Shown: in pieces, positions 1 through 8,817 of the stretch
Layout of the letters: the number at the start of each line of letters is the position of its first letter
How positions within the stretch are numbered: position 1 is the first letter of the stretch
Assembly: GCA_964371075.1 (NCBI GenBank)
Contig: CAYJKN010000001.1
Span: 496,001-560,000, forward strand
Origin: UTCHB3 sp964371075
GTDB lineage: Bacteria; Bacteroidota; Ignavibacteria; Ignavibacteriales; Ignavibacteriaceae
Direction of reading: 5' to 3'
DNA: 64,000 nt
The notes under the pieces: generated by a model
Databases searched by the model: none
What the model was told of the DNA's origin: nothing
Seen by the model: the letters and a program-made list of their open reading frames with translations, nothing else
Translations under genes and position numbers: made by a program

Positions 1-740
1 AAACTTGCAAGATGATCATTAGTCATTCTTGGGTGAAGATAACCATTGTCTTTTAACAATACCACCGCCAGCGTTGTAGCTGCCAATCCTGCAAGCATGG
101 TTCCTGAGAAGACATATACACCATAGATGGTTGAAAACCAGTGTGGTTCCAAACTCATCATCCAGTCAATAGCAGAAAAAGTGATGGTTATTGCAAAAAC
201 GGGGATGAAAATAGCCGAAGCAACGATATTCCTCTTTGTTAGCTTCTGATCTCTTGTCTCATCCTGCTTTCTTGAGTTTCTTACAATAAAGAAGTAATAA
301 AGCGACCAGATAACAAAAGTTGCAACAACTCTGATCACAAAAAATGTGATATTCAGATATGGCTCTTTTATTTTTAGCAGTGCATCTGTTGCCACCGCAT
401 CCGTGTGTGACCAGTGATAAAGGTCATGGATGAAGAAAAAGAGAGGAATCGCAATTACAATAAAAAGTGGTACCGATGCCGAAATAAATTCAGGAATCCT
501 TCTGATCGGTGTGCTCCAGTCGGCGTTAACAACATATTCGAGTGAAATCAGAAAGAGAGCACCCATTCCAATTGTCAACAAATAGAAAAAACCAAGCAGA
601 TAAGAAAATTTTGCTCTGGTTGGATCAAGAAGCAATCCAAAAGCACCGACTATTAATCCGATGGCGAGAAGAGCAATACCGATATTGAGGATTTTACCCG
701 GCAATTCTTTTTTTACATATGTCAAATCTTTAGTTGCCAT
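1..740 (-). CDS. actF: Alternative complex III subunit ActF (partial, C-terminus off the window)
   Basis: Integral membrane quinol-oxidizing subunit of alternative complex III, the quinol:electron-acceptor oxidoreductase that replaces the bc1 complex in this group. The reading frame opens at an ATG at 740 (MATKDLTYVKKEL) and continues open to base 1, giving about 246 residues. Several hydrophobic helices are visible. The segments HDLYHWSH and SAIDWMMSLEPHW are typical of the ActF/ActC-like NrfD family members that have a quinone pocket. Its start overlaps the end of the actDE gene by 11 bases, so the two are translationally coupled. The rest of the gene lies beyond the left edge. The family assignment is from recognition of these segments and from operon position. 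Confidence 0.88.
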   Translation of the reverse strand, partial: MATKDLTYVKKELPGKILNIGIALLAIGLIVGAFGLLLDPTRAKFSYLLGFFYLLTIGMGALFLISLEYVVNADWSTPIRRIPEFISASVPLFIVIAIPLFFFIHDLYHWSHTDAVATDALLKIKEPYLNITFFVIRVVATFVIWSLYYFFIVRNSRKQDETRDQKLTKRNIVASAIFIPVFAITITFSAIDWMMSLEPHWFSTIYGVYVFSGTMLAGLAATTLAVVLLKDNGYLHPRMTNDHLAS

Positions 741-1896
741 TAGAAGTATTCTCCTTTCTGAACTGTTCAATCTCTGTTTCAGAAGCATTTTTGGCTTTTT
801 GCAGTGCTCTGATATATGAAACTACAGCCCATCTCTCTTTTACCGTCATTTGGTGCGAATAAGAAGGCATTACATTCTGTCCATTGGTAATAACATGATA
901 AATATTTCCATCTTTCCAATCACGCAATTTTGTTGTATGAAGGCTTGGTGGATTCGGGAATTGTTGATTCAATCTACTGTCGCCATCACCATAATTACCA
1001 TGGCAAGGAGAACAAAATGTCAGATATTTTTTCTGTCCAAGTTTGAATACTTCAGGTGAATTCACCAGTGGATTTTCAACAGGATCAGCTGGTTGAGCCA
1101 CAGAATCCTTAAATTCATAAGGCATATGACCTCTTGCAACAGATCCTGCAACGGGTTGCCTCATCATTCTTGAATCAGCGAAGAAATCACTTTTTTCCTG
1201 AGGAACCCCTCTGAACTGGTGTTCCATCCAGTTAAATGGTGTTATGTAAAGAAGTTTGTTGAGTGCAAAATAAGTGCCACCGGAGACGAGAATAGCTGTC
1301 GTTACCAGAATACCAATAAATTTGGGATTAAAAGCATCCTGCCAGGTTTTCTCAATTTCCATGATTTCAGAAATTTGTTTGCCTCCAAGGGATTCAAACA
1401 GGGCTCTTACTTCTTTAAGATCAAATTTTGGATCAGATGCTCCAATAAAAACACCATATTTGTCTCTCGACACTTGTTGCATATATGGAGTATCATGAAG
1501 TGGATGTTTGTTATCAGGAAACCTGAAGAAAAAGGTAATCATACCTATTACAGTTGCAAGTGTTGCAAACAACACCGTCAACTCAAATGTTACAGGTATA
1601 AATGCCGGAAGAGAAAAGAATGGTTTTCCACCAATATTCATAGGATAGTCAACTACCATCGTCCACCACATCAGTAGAAGAGCAAATGCAGCACCTGAAA
1701 GTCCAAAAACCAGGGTGACATACCCAAGTTTTGATGGTTTCAGTTTCATTGCATCATCCATTCCGTGAACGGGATATGGAGTGTGAATATCAAAATCTTT
1801 ATAGCCGGAATGTGACACCTTTTCTGCAGCATTAATAATCTGGTCGGGGGTGTCAAACAAAGCGACCAGGCCGTGTAATTTAGTATTTCGTTCCAT
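730..1896 (-). CDS. actDE: Fused alternative complex III subunits ActD and ActE (DUF3341 + cytochrome c)
   Basis: A 388-residue membrane protein joining two Act subunits that are separate genes in the well-studied complexes. Residues about 1-170 are ActD-like (DUF3341), with the N-terminal HGLVALFDTPDQI segment and two transmembrane helices. Another helix near residues 200-220 leads into a periplasmic mono-heme cytochrome c domain with C295-S-P-C298-H299 and a likely Met axial ligand in NVMPSYSH. The frame is open further upstream, but I chose the ATG at 1896 because it overlaps the actC stop by one base (TAATG) and the protein then begins at the conserved ActD N-terminus. The 3' end overlaps actF. 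A lineage-wide fusion, and not an assembly artefact, is the simplest reading because there is no stop or frameshift between the halves. Confidence 0.88.
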   Translation of the reverse strand: MERNTKLHGLVALFDTPDQIINAAEKVSHSGYKDFDIHTPYPVHGMDDAMKLKPSKLGYVTLVFGLSGAAFALLLMWWTMVVDYPMNIGGKPFFSLPAFIPVTFELTVLFATLATVIGMITFFFRFPDNKHPLHDTPYMQQVSRDKYGVFIGASDPKFDLKEVRALFESLGGKQISEIMEIEKTWQDAFNPKFIGILVTTAILVSGGTYFALNKLLYITPFNWMEHQFRGVPQEKSDFFADSRMMRQPVAGSVARGHMPYEFKDSVAQPADPVENPLVNSPEVFKLGQKKYLTFCSPCHGNYGDGDSRLNQQFPNPPSLHTTKLRDWKDGNIYHVITNGQNVMPSYSHQMTVKERWAVVSYIRALQKAKNASETEIEQFRKENTSNGN

Positions 1897-3266
1897 TAGT
1901 GGTCTCCCCCGTGATGAGTTGGTTGAGCACCGTCGGCAACGGCTTTGATTTCTGAAATTGCCACAACAGGCATTGCTTTTACAAAAAGCAGAACCAGCGT
2001 GAAGAATAATCCAAAACTGCCGATGAGAATACCAAAATCGAAGATTGTTGGTACATAATATCCCCAGCTTGACGGGAGAAAATCTCTGTGAAGTGAAGTA
2101 ACTGTGATTACAAATCTTTCGAACCACATTCCAACATTTACAAAAATTACAATTACCATCATTACAGGAATTGATCTTCTCAACTTCTTAAACCAGAAGA
2201 ACTGCGGGAAAATAACATTACAGCTAACCATGATCCAGTATGCCCAGGCATAAGGTCCAAATGCTCTGTTGATAAATACAAAGGTTTCAAACTGCACCCC
2301 GCTATACCAGGCGATAAAGAACTCCATCGCGTAAGCATAACCCACCATCATTCCTGTTGCAAGGATAACCTTGTTCATTTTTTCGAGATGATCGATGGTT
2401 ATGATATTCTCCAGATCAAAAACCTTTCTGACAAAAACAAGCACTGTAACCACCATCGCAAATCCGGAGAAAATAGCACCGGCAACGAAATATGGCGGGA
2501 AAATTGTTGTATGCCATCCTGGAATAATTGAAACTGCAAAATCGAATGATACAATTGTATGTACTGAAAGTACAAGAGGAGTTGCAAATCCTGCAAGAAT
2601 AACATAGGATTTTTCGTAATGTTGCCAGTTTCGGTGTGAATGTCTCCATCCAAGACTAAAAAGTGAGTAGATAAATTTCTTCACTTTGCCTGTTGTTCTG
2701 TCGCGCATTACTGCAAAATCAGGAATAAGCCCGATATACCAAAACACAGCGGAAACAGTAAAATATGTCGAAACTGCAAACACATCCCACAACAAAGGTG
2801 ATGTAAAGTTTACCCAAAGTCCGTGCTGATTTGGATATGGAAGCAACCACCCATCCAACCATGGACGACCGGTGTGAATCGCAGGGAAAATACCGGCGCA
2901 CATGACTGCAAAGATCGTCATAGCCTCGGCAAATCTGGCAATTGCTGTTCTCCACTTCTGCCTCAATAAAAAGAGAATAGCAGATATAAGAGTTCCTGCG
3001 TGACCGATACCTACCCAGAAAACGAAGTTTACGATGTCAAACGCCCAACCAACCGGTTGGTTGTTACCCCATAAACCTGTTCCATAGTAGAATGTAAATC
3101 CAAGACTGGTAGCGCCTATCATCAAAAGTGTCAGAGTGATTGCAAGAGCAATATAATATTTTGGAGTTGGCTTCTCCGACATCGGTTTTGCAATCAGATC
3201 CTCTAACTCTCCAAGTGAGAGCCGGCCCTGAACTATCGGAAGTTCTTTACTGTAATCTATATTCAC
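1896..3266 (-). CDS. actC: Alternative complex III subunit ActC (NrfD/PsrC family)
   Basis: A 456-residue polytopic membrane protein of the NrfD/PsrC family, about ten hydrophobic helices long. It is the main quinol-binding membrane subunit of alternative complex III. Visible family segments include GHAGTLISAILFLLRQKWR, AIHTGRPW and the YYVPTIFDFGILIGSFG region. It starts directly after the actB stop with no spacer and ends sharing one base with the actDE start, which supports one polycistronic message. In related complexes ActC contacts the iron-sulfur part of ActB and passes quinol electrons to it. That role is taken from the family. Confidence 0.92.
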   Translation of the reverse strand: MNIDYSKELPIVQGRLSLGELEDLIAKPMSEKPTPKYYIALAITLTLLMIGATSLGFTFYYGTGLWGNNQPVGWAFDIVNFVFWVGIGHAGTLISAILFLLRQKWRTAIARFAEAMTIFAVMCAGIFPAIHTGRPWLDGWLLPYPNQHGLWVNFTSPLLWDVFAVSTYFTVSAVFWYIGLIPDFAVMRDRTTGKVKKFIYSLFSLGWRHSHRNWQHYEKSYVILAGFATPLVLSVHTIVSFDFAVSIIPGWHTTIFPPYFVAGAIFSGFAMVVTVLVFVRKVFDLENIITIDHLEKMNKVILATGMMVGYAYAMEFFIAWYSGVQFETFVFINRAFGPYAWAYWIMVSCNVIFPQFFWFKKLRRSIPVMMVIVIFVNVGMWFERFVITVTSLHRDFLPSSWGYYVPTIFDFGILIGSFGLFFTLVLLFVKAMPVVAISEIKAVADGAQPTHHGGDH

Positions 3267-6200
3267 TTACACTTCCTCCGTATTTGTATTCCACAATCTG
3301 GCGATGTATGAGATGTTTGGTTTTACATTCAGCTCTTCCAACACATGGTAGGCAAGATTGTGGTCGTGAAATTTCTTGAATTCGGAATCTTTTTCAACGA
3401 GATCACCAAAAGAAATTGCATCCGCAGGACATGCTTCCTGGCAGGCGGTTTTTACATCGCTGCCTTTTAGTTTCCTGCCGGTGGCTACTGCTTTGCTTCT
3501 CTCTTCTTCAATTCTGTGAACACAGAAGGTACATTTTTCCATAACACCTCTCGGGCGAACCGAAACTTCAGGGTTATGACCAAGATTTACTGGCTGCTCA
3601 TAATAGTAGCCTTTTGCAAAATGATCTCTGAAATCATAGAAATTGAATCTTCTTACTTTATAAGGACAGTTGTTTGAGCAATATCTTGTGCCCACACATC
3701 TGTTGTAAACCATCTGGTTCAGTCCATCAATACTGTGTGTAGTAGCAACAACGGGACAAACATTTTCACAAGGTGCGTTATCGCAATGTTGACACATCAT
3801 CGGTTGATATGAAGCAACAGGTTCTTCCGGGGTTCCGGCATAATATCTGTCGATTCGCAACCACTGCATTTCTCTACCAATAATAACCTGATCTTTGCCT
3901 ACAACAGGAATGTTGTTTTCGATGCTACACGCAACTGAACAGTTTCCACAGCCTGTGCATTTGTTCAAATCAATAGTCATCCCCCACTTGTTGTCGGGGT
4001 ATTTATGAGCGTCATAGAGGGAAATAAGATCATGTTTCTTCCCAAGGAATTCAGGATTTTTTTCGTACTGTTTTACAGTACCCTCCTGAATGATATGACG
4101 CTTCAAATGAGCATCTTTTACATCCTTGACCAGTGTTTCATCGTAACTGTGGTGATCCTGGGTTGATGCAAGAATATACTCTCCATCAACAGGGGTCACA
4201 GTAGCATTGGTGAAAACTCTGTCAGTCAATGATTTCATGAATAATGAAACATCTTTGCCAACTTCAAGAGCAACTACCGGTGATTTTGTTCTACCATATC
4301 CAAGTTCAACCACTACTGTATTATCTGCAAGACCTGGTTGAATCAAAATTGGGAGAACAACTTTTTTGCCATTTACTTCAACTTCAACGAGGCTATTGGT
4401 CTTTACGCCAATCTCTCTGCTTGTTTTATCTGAAATGGCAGCATAATTGTCCCAGGTTACTTTGGAAATTGGATGTGGAAGCTCTTGCAACCAACCGTTA
4501 TTTGCATGTTTTCCATCACCAAGAGCATAACTCTGGGCAAGAATCACGGCAAATTTTGCTTCATTAAGGGGATTCTTAGATGCAACTTTTTCAACAGTAA
4601 ATTTATATTCTGCCGCTTTCTTTGTTTTTTCAAGTATTAGACCATCATGGATGATGCCTGACCAGAATTTGTCGAATGATCCTGTAACATCATTTGATTC
4701 TTTCCAAGAAGCTTTGAGATAGTCGAGGTAAGCGGTTTCTTTATAACCCTCGGCACTGCCGCTCAACCATTGGAGCAAAATAGCCTCTTTTTGACGGGTG
4801 TTATAAAGAGGAGCAATTACCGGTTGCATAGTGCTGGTAACATTACTTCTCACACTTGCATCTCCCCAACTCTCAAAATTATGATTCAACGGAAGAACAA
4901 AGTTTGAAGCGAAAGTTGTCTCATTCTGCAGTGTTGCGAGTGAAACCACAAGTGGTACACTCTTCAGAGCTGCAACAAATCCTGAATCTTTTGGTAAATG
5001 ATATACAGGATTTGCATCAAGGTTTACCAAAAGTTTAATTTTTCCGGATTTCATTTTTGAAATGAGATCGGCGATTTCTGTTGCAGTTGAATATTTATGA
5101 AGTTCAACATTGGAAACAGCATCGTTGTATAGTGAAGAACCACCTGTCATTTCATTAAGAAGATTAACAAGCACATGAACTTCAACAGGTACGGTTTCAC
5201 CTGCGTAAACAATCGATTTGCCATTTGTTGATAAAAGGTCACCAATAAGTGAATTTAAAGCTTTAACACTTTTGGGGCCAAAACCTGCTTTTTTTGCGAA
5301 AGATTCAGATGAATAACCCGAAAGCACTCCTGTTATCTCTTTTGGAATAAGCCCCTTCCCTTTTCCTCTTTTGCCGACTTCATTAATCAGTGTCATTACA
5401 AAATCATGATATTGGGTGGGTTTAATTCGCAGACGGTAGTCAGCATTAGCACCGGTTGAGCTAAAATTAGCTTCAGCGGCATAAATACGATTGAATTTTT
5501 TTGTGTCCTCAACTGATCGCCTGGAGGTAATGAGCCGTTGTTGTTCAACACTATTGCCATCAGTTCCATAAAGGTTGGCTTCAAGGGCAACAATTACGTC
5601 TGCTTCATCCCATTTGATTACGGCAGGAACTGAATCTTCGCCGTAACATTCTCTCCATGCTGCTGATCTGTTGGCATCACTAAAAAGATCGTAGTAGTAA
5701 TATTTTATTCCGGTAAATTTTTCTTGCAACTCTTTCATCAATTTCATCGCTGTTGGTGATGAAACTTTGTTTGAAATGAAAGCTGCTTCACTTGCGCCTA
5801 AAGTACTTAGGGCAAGTATTACCTTGTTATCCACATCTTTCCAACTGATTGGATCGTAAATCCCCTCTTTTGATACCTGTGGTTCTGTAAACCTCTGGGG
5901 ATCGTAAAGATCCATAATTGAAGCATGTCCCTTGGCACAAATTTTACCTGCACTAACCGGATGATCGGGATTTCCGTCAACTTTAATTGGACGACCTTCC
6001 CTGGTTTTAATCAGGATTCCACAAGAATGAGCACAACTTGAACATGTGGAAGCGTAATAATTCGCTTCACCAATTGTCATTTCTTCCGGTTTTTTGTTGT
6101 AGGGCATTAATTCACCCTTGTCGCGGTAGTCACTACACCCGGCAGCAGTAAATGCAGCGGATGCACTCAGAAGCGCGAGGAATTTCCTTCTTGAAATTCC

Positions 6201-6356
6201 AGTTCCCATCTTCTCAGGATCAAATTCTTCTTTAACACCGGGCATAAATTCATTGTAATGGACATCATCGAGTTTACCACCCGATTTGTATTCCTCTACA
6301 CTTCGCCAAAGTAAATCTTTATTCATATCCTTGGGGTCTTTATTAAGCTCGTCCAT
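3267..6356 (-). CDS. actB: Alternative complex III subunit ActB (molybdopterin-like + Fe-S domains)
   Basis: A 1029-residue periplasmic iron-sulfur subunit. Residues 55-75 form a Tat signal (SRRKFL) followed by a lipobox-like AAGC, so it is probably exported folded and lipid-anchored. The large first part resembles molybdopterin oxidoreductases. In this family it is known to carry no molybdenum, although here the N-terminal C105-x2-C108-x3-C112-x27-C140 set is present. The last 250 residues are a ferredoxin-like domain with the groups CTGCGNCSVAC, CQHCDNAPCENVC, CVGTRYCSNNC and CTFC...CQEAC, expected to hold three [4Fe-4S] clusters and one [3Fe-4S] cluster. It overlaps the small gene upstream by 14 bases and abuts actC. 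Confidence 0.93.
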   Translation of the reverse strand: MDELNKDPKDMNKDLLWRSVEEYKSGGKLDDVHYNEFMPGVKEEFDPEKMGTGISRRKFLALLSASAAFTAAGCSDYRDKGELMPYNKKPEEMTIGEANYYASTCSSCAHSCGILIKTREGRPIKVDGNPDHPVSAGKICAKGHASIMDLYDPQRFTEPQVSKEGIYDPISWKDVDNKVILALSTLGASEAAFISNKVSSPTAMKLMKELQEKFTGIKYYYYDLFSDANRSAAWRECYGEDSVPAVIKWDEADVIVALEANLYGTDGNSVEQQRLITSRRSVEDTKKFNRIYAAEANFSSTGANADYRLRIKPTQYHDFVMTLINEVGKRGKGKGLIPKEITGVLSGYSSESFAKKAGFGPKSVKALNSLIGDLLSTNGKSIVYAGETVPVEVHVLVNLLNEMTGGSSLYNDAVSNVELHKYSTATEIADLISKMKSGKIKLLVNLDANPVYHLPKDSGFVAALKSVPLVVSLATLQNETTFASNFVLPLNHNFESWGDASVRSNVTSTMQPVIAPLYNTRQKEAILLQWLSGSAEGYKETAYLDYLKASWKESNDVTGSFDKFWSGIIHDGLILEKTKKAAEYKFTVEKVASKNPLNEAKFAVILAQSYALGDGKHANNGWLQELPHPISKVTWDNYAAISDKTSREIGVKTNSLVEVEVNGKKVVLPILIQPGLADNTVVVELGYGRTKSPVVALEVGKDVSLFMKSLTDRVFTNATVTPVDGEYILASTQDHHSYDETLVKDVKDAHLKRHIIQEGTVKQYEKNPEFLGKKHDLISLYDAHKYPDNKWGMTIDLNKCTGCGNCSVACSIENNIPVVGKDQVIIGREMQWLRIDRYYAGTPEEPVASYQPMMCQHCDNAPCENVCPVVATTHSIDGLNQMVYNRCVGTRYCSNNCPYKVRRFNFYDFRDHFAKGYYYEQPVNLGHNPEVSVRPRGVMEKCTFCVHRIEEERSKAVATGRKLKGSDVKTACQEACPADAISFGDLVEKDSEFKKFHDHNLAYHVLEELNVKPNISYIARLWNTNTEEV

Positions 6357-6552
6357 TTGTTCCCCCTCCCGTTTTTCTCTTTACTGAATAAGGGTTTTCT
6401 TTCACCGTAATTTTTGTTTTCTGTTTCTCTTCCCCGTTTCCACTGAAAAATGAGAATAGATTCCTGAAGAAAAATACTCCCGTTCCCAATAAAGCGAGGG
6501 ATCCTAAAAATTTTTTTCTGTCCATCTTAAGATTTTCTTTGTTTTCGGTCAT
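6343..6552 (-). CDS. Small Tat-like membrane-anchored protein inside the act operon
   Basis: A 69-residue protein of unknown function between actA and actB. The N-terminal region reads MDRKKFLGSLALLG, similar to a Tat signal core with R-K in place of R-R, followed by a single hydrophobic stretch. The remainder is short, charged and ends with KENPYSVKRKTGGG. It begins 15 bases after actA and overlaps the actB start by 14 bases, so translation is likely coupled to both. The overlap and the coherent hydrophobic profile make it a real gene. It could be a small structural subunit or an assembly factor of alternative complex III; nothing in the sequence decides which. Confidence 0.72.
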   Translation of the reverse strand: MTENKENLKMDRKKFLGSLALLGTGVFFFRNLFSFFSGNGEEKQKTKITVKENPYSVKRKTGGGTNGRA

Positions 6553-6567
6553 CTCTATTTCATTCTC

Positions 6568-7134
6568 CTATCTGTGGCAAGCCCAGCAATGCTCGGGTCC
6601 TTTTTTAACCTGTTTAAGATAAGGAAGTTGCTTTTCCGGGTTCCGGTGGCAGTCGAGGCATGCATTCATATTAAATGGCTTAACCTGGGAAACTTTATCC
6701 ATGTTTGCTACATCTCCATGACATGATTTACAGTCAATTCCTGTGCCCACATGAACACTGTGATTGAAGTAGGCATATTCAGCAGTTCTGTGAATCCTTT
6801 TCCAGGGAATTGGATTTCCACTTTTGTAATATTCTGTTAGCTTAATGATGTCGGGGCGGTCTGTTCGTGCTTGTGTGTGACAATTCATGCAGATTGCTGC
6901 AGAAGGAATGGTAGCAAATCTTGTTTTTTCAACACCTGTATGGCAATACTGACAGTCGATTTTCATCGTACCGGCATGCAACTTGTGAGAAAAGTTGATC
7001 GGCTGATCGGGTGCATACCCAACCCCGTCTCTCTCTGCTCTGGAGACATAAAAAGTGGTTACAAAAGACGCAAGCGCCACAAATATCACTATCGGTAACC
7101 GTATCCGTAATAGATAGTCGATAAAACTACTCAT
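6568..7134 (-). CDS. actA: Alternative complex III subunit ActA (pentaheme cytochrome c)
   Basis: A 188-residue membrane-anchored multiheme cytochrome c. One N-terminal transmembrane helix (residues about 10-30) is followed by five CXXCH motifs: CQYCH, CMNCH, CKSCH, CLDCH and a C-terminal CWACH. Several extra histidines (NFSHKLH, YFNHSVH) supply the distal heme ligands as in NrfH/cytochrome c7-like folds. ActA passes electrons from the iron-sulfur clusters of ActB toward cytochrome c or directly to an oxidase. It is the first gene of the act operon. The 312 bases upstream contain no gene and should hold the promoter. Confidence 0.93.
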   Translation of the reverse strand: MSSFIDYLLRIRLPIVIFVALASFVTTFYVSRAERDGVGYAPDQPINFSHKLHAGTMKIDCQYCHTGVEKTRFATIPSAAICMNCHTQARTDRPDIIKLTEYYKSGNPIPWKRIHRTAEYAYFNHSVHVGTGIDCKSCHGDVANMDKVSQVKPFNMNACLDCHRNPEKQLPYLKQVKKGPEHCWACHR

Positions 7135-7446
7135 CGCTTACCTTCGCTTAAATTACTAAAAAATTTACGAGTTAAGTTGAAACTTGGGTGAGACAATTCA
7201 ATAAAGGAACTTTTTTGGGGAGTACCTTCAGAATGGAATAAAATATGGGATCGGGTGTAATTAGGTATCAAGATATCAGATTATACACGAATTACTGAAA
7301 AAATCGTTATTTATGGTGATATAATTTTTGTTGCGGAATAATATAAATGAGATACGAAAAAGTAAGAAAAATCTTACAAATAAAGAAAAATATTTCCACT
7401 TTGGGAACCTTTTTCAAGGGTGTTTCAGATAATTTCTGAAAATATT
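7135..7446. other. Intergenic region upstream of the act operon
   Basis: A very AT-rich stretch of 312 bases without a gene, between glcF and actA (both minus strand). It should contain the act promoter, but I found no exact TAnnTTTG element on the minus strand. At its right edge, just after the glcF stop, is a perfect 7-bp inverted repeat with a 5-base loop (7423-7441: TTTCAGA and TCTGAAA). It has no T-run behind it, so it is at best a weak terminator. Confidence 0.5.
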
Positions 7447-8817
7447 TTAGATTTTCTTCTTTTTATATGCCCTGTTAAGAAATGTTGCTAAATGAAGCAC
7501 ATCCATTTTGTGATCATATTTGTCCGTTCCATGTTGAATCTGACCCATACAACCCGGATTGGCCATTACCACAACTTCTGATCCCGTGGCTTTAAGATTC
7601 CCCATCTTTCTAACAAGAAAATTTAGAGCATCATCGTAACGAGCAACATTATAAATACCGGCACTGCCACAGCACCAGGATGCTTCATTCAGTTCAGTGT
7701 ACTTTACACCACCAACAGATTTTATAATTTCCCTCGGTGCAACAGTAATCTTCTGTGTATGAGCAAGATGACAGGCATCGTGATATGTTATTCGACCATC
7801 ATAATTATAATTCTCTGCCCTGAACCCCGTTTCAAATAGAAATTCAGAAATATCCTTCACTTTTGATGAGAATATTGCAGGAAAATTATCATCACTTGTG
7901 ACTCCGTGACTTGGTGACTCCGTTACGTCCCCCTCATCAAAAACATGACCATACTCTTTCATATAAGCTCCACAACCTGCCGAGTTGGAAATCAGGAAAT
8001 CATACTCATAATTTTTGAACAGTTCCATGGTTTTAAGTGCAAGCTCTTTCCCTTTTTTTTGTTCACCGTTATGGGCATGAAGCGAACCGCAACAACCCTG
8101 ATTCCGTGGAATTATTACCTCACAACCATGTTGAAGCAAAACATCCAGTGTATCGGAATTGATATCGGCAAAAGCAACATCCATCAAACATCCTAAGGGA
8201 AGCAGGACACGATATCGCACAGGCTCAGCAGGAGTATAAATCTCACTCATCATATCACTGCTGAATCTTTTGGAAAATTTTGGTGACATCTTATCAACAG
8301 CACCCAGATTTCCACCAAGAATTTTAAAGGCTCCGATCTCATGAAGGAATTTTTGGAGCCCTGATGCCTGATAAATATAGATTAGTCTGGCAACTATTTT
8401 CAAAATTGGCTGATTTGCCACAATAAAATTCAACCCAAATCGCCTGATTGCCCTCACTTTTAATGGTTCGAGGTTCTGTTGCGAAACCTCTTCCCTGGCA
8501 GCCTCAACTATTGCTCCATATTTAACCCCGGCCGGGCACGCAGTTTCACACGCCTGACAATCGAGACAAAAACTTATTTCATTAAGATATGTATCATTTA
8601 TCTCCAGTTTCCCTTCGGAGACAGATTTGATTAATCGTATTCTACCCCGCGGTGATGAAGACTCAAGTTTTGTGACATTGTATGTTGGACAAGTTGGGAG
8701 GCACATACCACAGTGCATACACTGCAAAAGCAGATCGTCTGAAATCAGTCCACTTAACAAAGTTTTTTGAAGGGGTGATTCATCCATATCAGTGATTGTG
8801 GGAATGTGGGAAATCAT
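7447..8817 (-). CDS. glcF: Glycolate/D-lactate oxidase iron-sulfur subunit GlcF
   Basis: A 456-residue cytoplasmic iron-sulfur protein. Two N-terminal ferredoxin motifs (CMHCGMCLPTCP and CLDCQACETACP) bind two [4Fe-4S] clusters. Two CCG domains follow (GCCGSLHAHN and SWCCGSAGIYN). It accepts electrons from the FAD subunit GlcD and delivers them to the quinone pool. The frame begins inside glcD (29-base overlap). An alternative ATG at 8787 sits one base past the glcD stop and would give a protein starting MDESPLQ; the sequence does not decide between the two. With no glcE gene in the window, D-lactate dehydrogenase is an equally good specific name. Confidence 0.85.
   Translation of the reverse strand: MISHIPTITDMDESPLQKTLLSGLISDDLLLQCMHCGMCLPTCPTYNVTKLESSSPRGRIRLIKSVSEGKLEINDTYLNEISFCLDCQACETACPAGVKYGAIVEAAREEVSQQNLEPLKVRAIRRFGLNFIVANQPILKIVARLIYIYQASGLQKFLHEIGAFKILGGNLGAVDKMSPKFSKRFSSDMMSEIYTPAEPVRYRVLLPLGCLMDVAFADINSDTLDVLLQHGCEVIIPRNQGCCGSLHAHNGEQKKGKELALKTMELFKNYEYDFLISNSAGCGAYMKEYGHVFDEGDVTESPSHGVTSDDNFPAIFSSKVKDISEFLFETGFRAENYNYDGRITYHDACHLAHTQKITVAPREIIKSVGGVKYTELNEASWCCGSAGIYNVARYDDALNFLVRKMGNLKATGSEVVVMANPGCMGQIQHGTDKYDHKMDVLHLATFLNRAYKKKKI

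Noticed and set aside
1219..1677. 152-codon plus-strand open frame across actDE
   Set aside because: It is the shadow of a well-supported gene on the other strand and has no domain or signal of its own.
1897..2127. Upstream extension of the actDE frame (77 codons)
   Set aside because: It lies entirely inside actC, has no membrane or Act similarity, and the ATG at 1896 couples to the actC stop.
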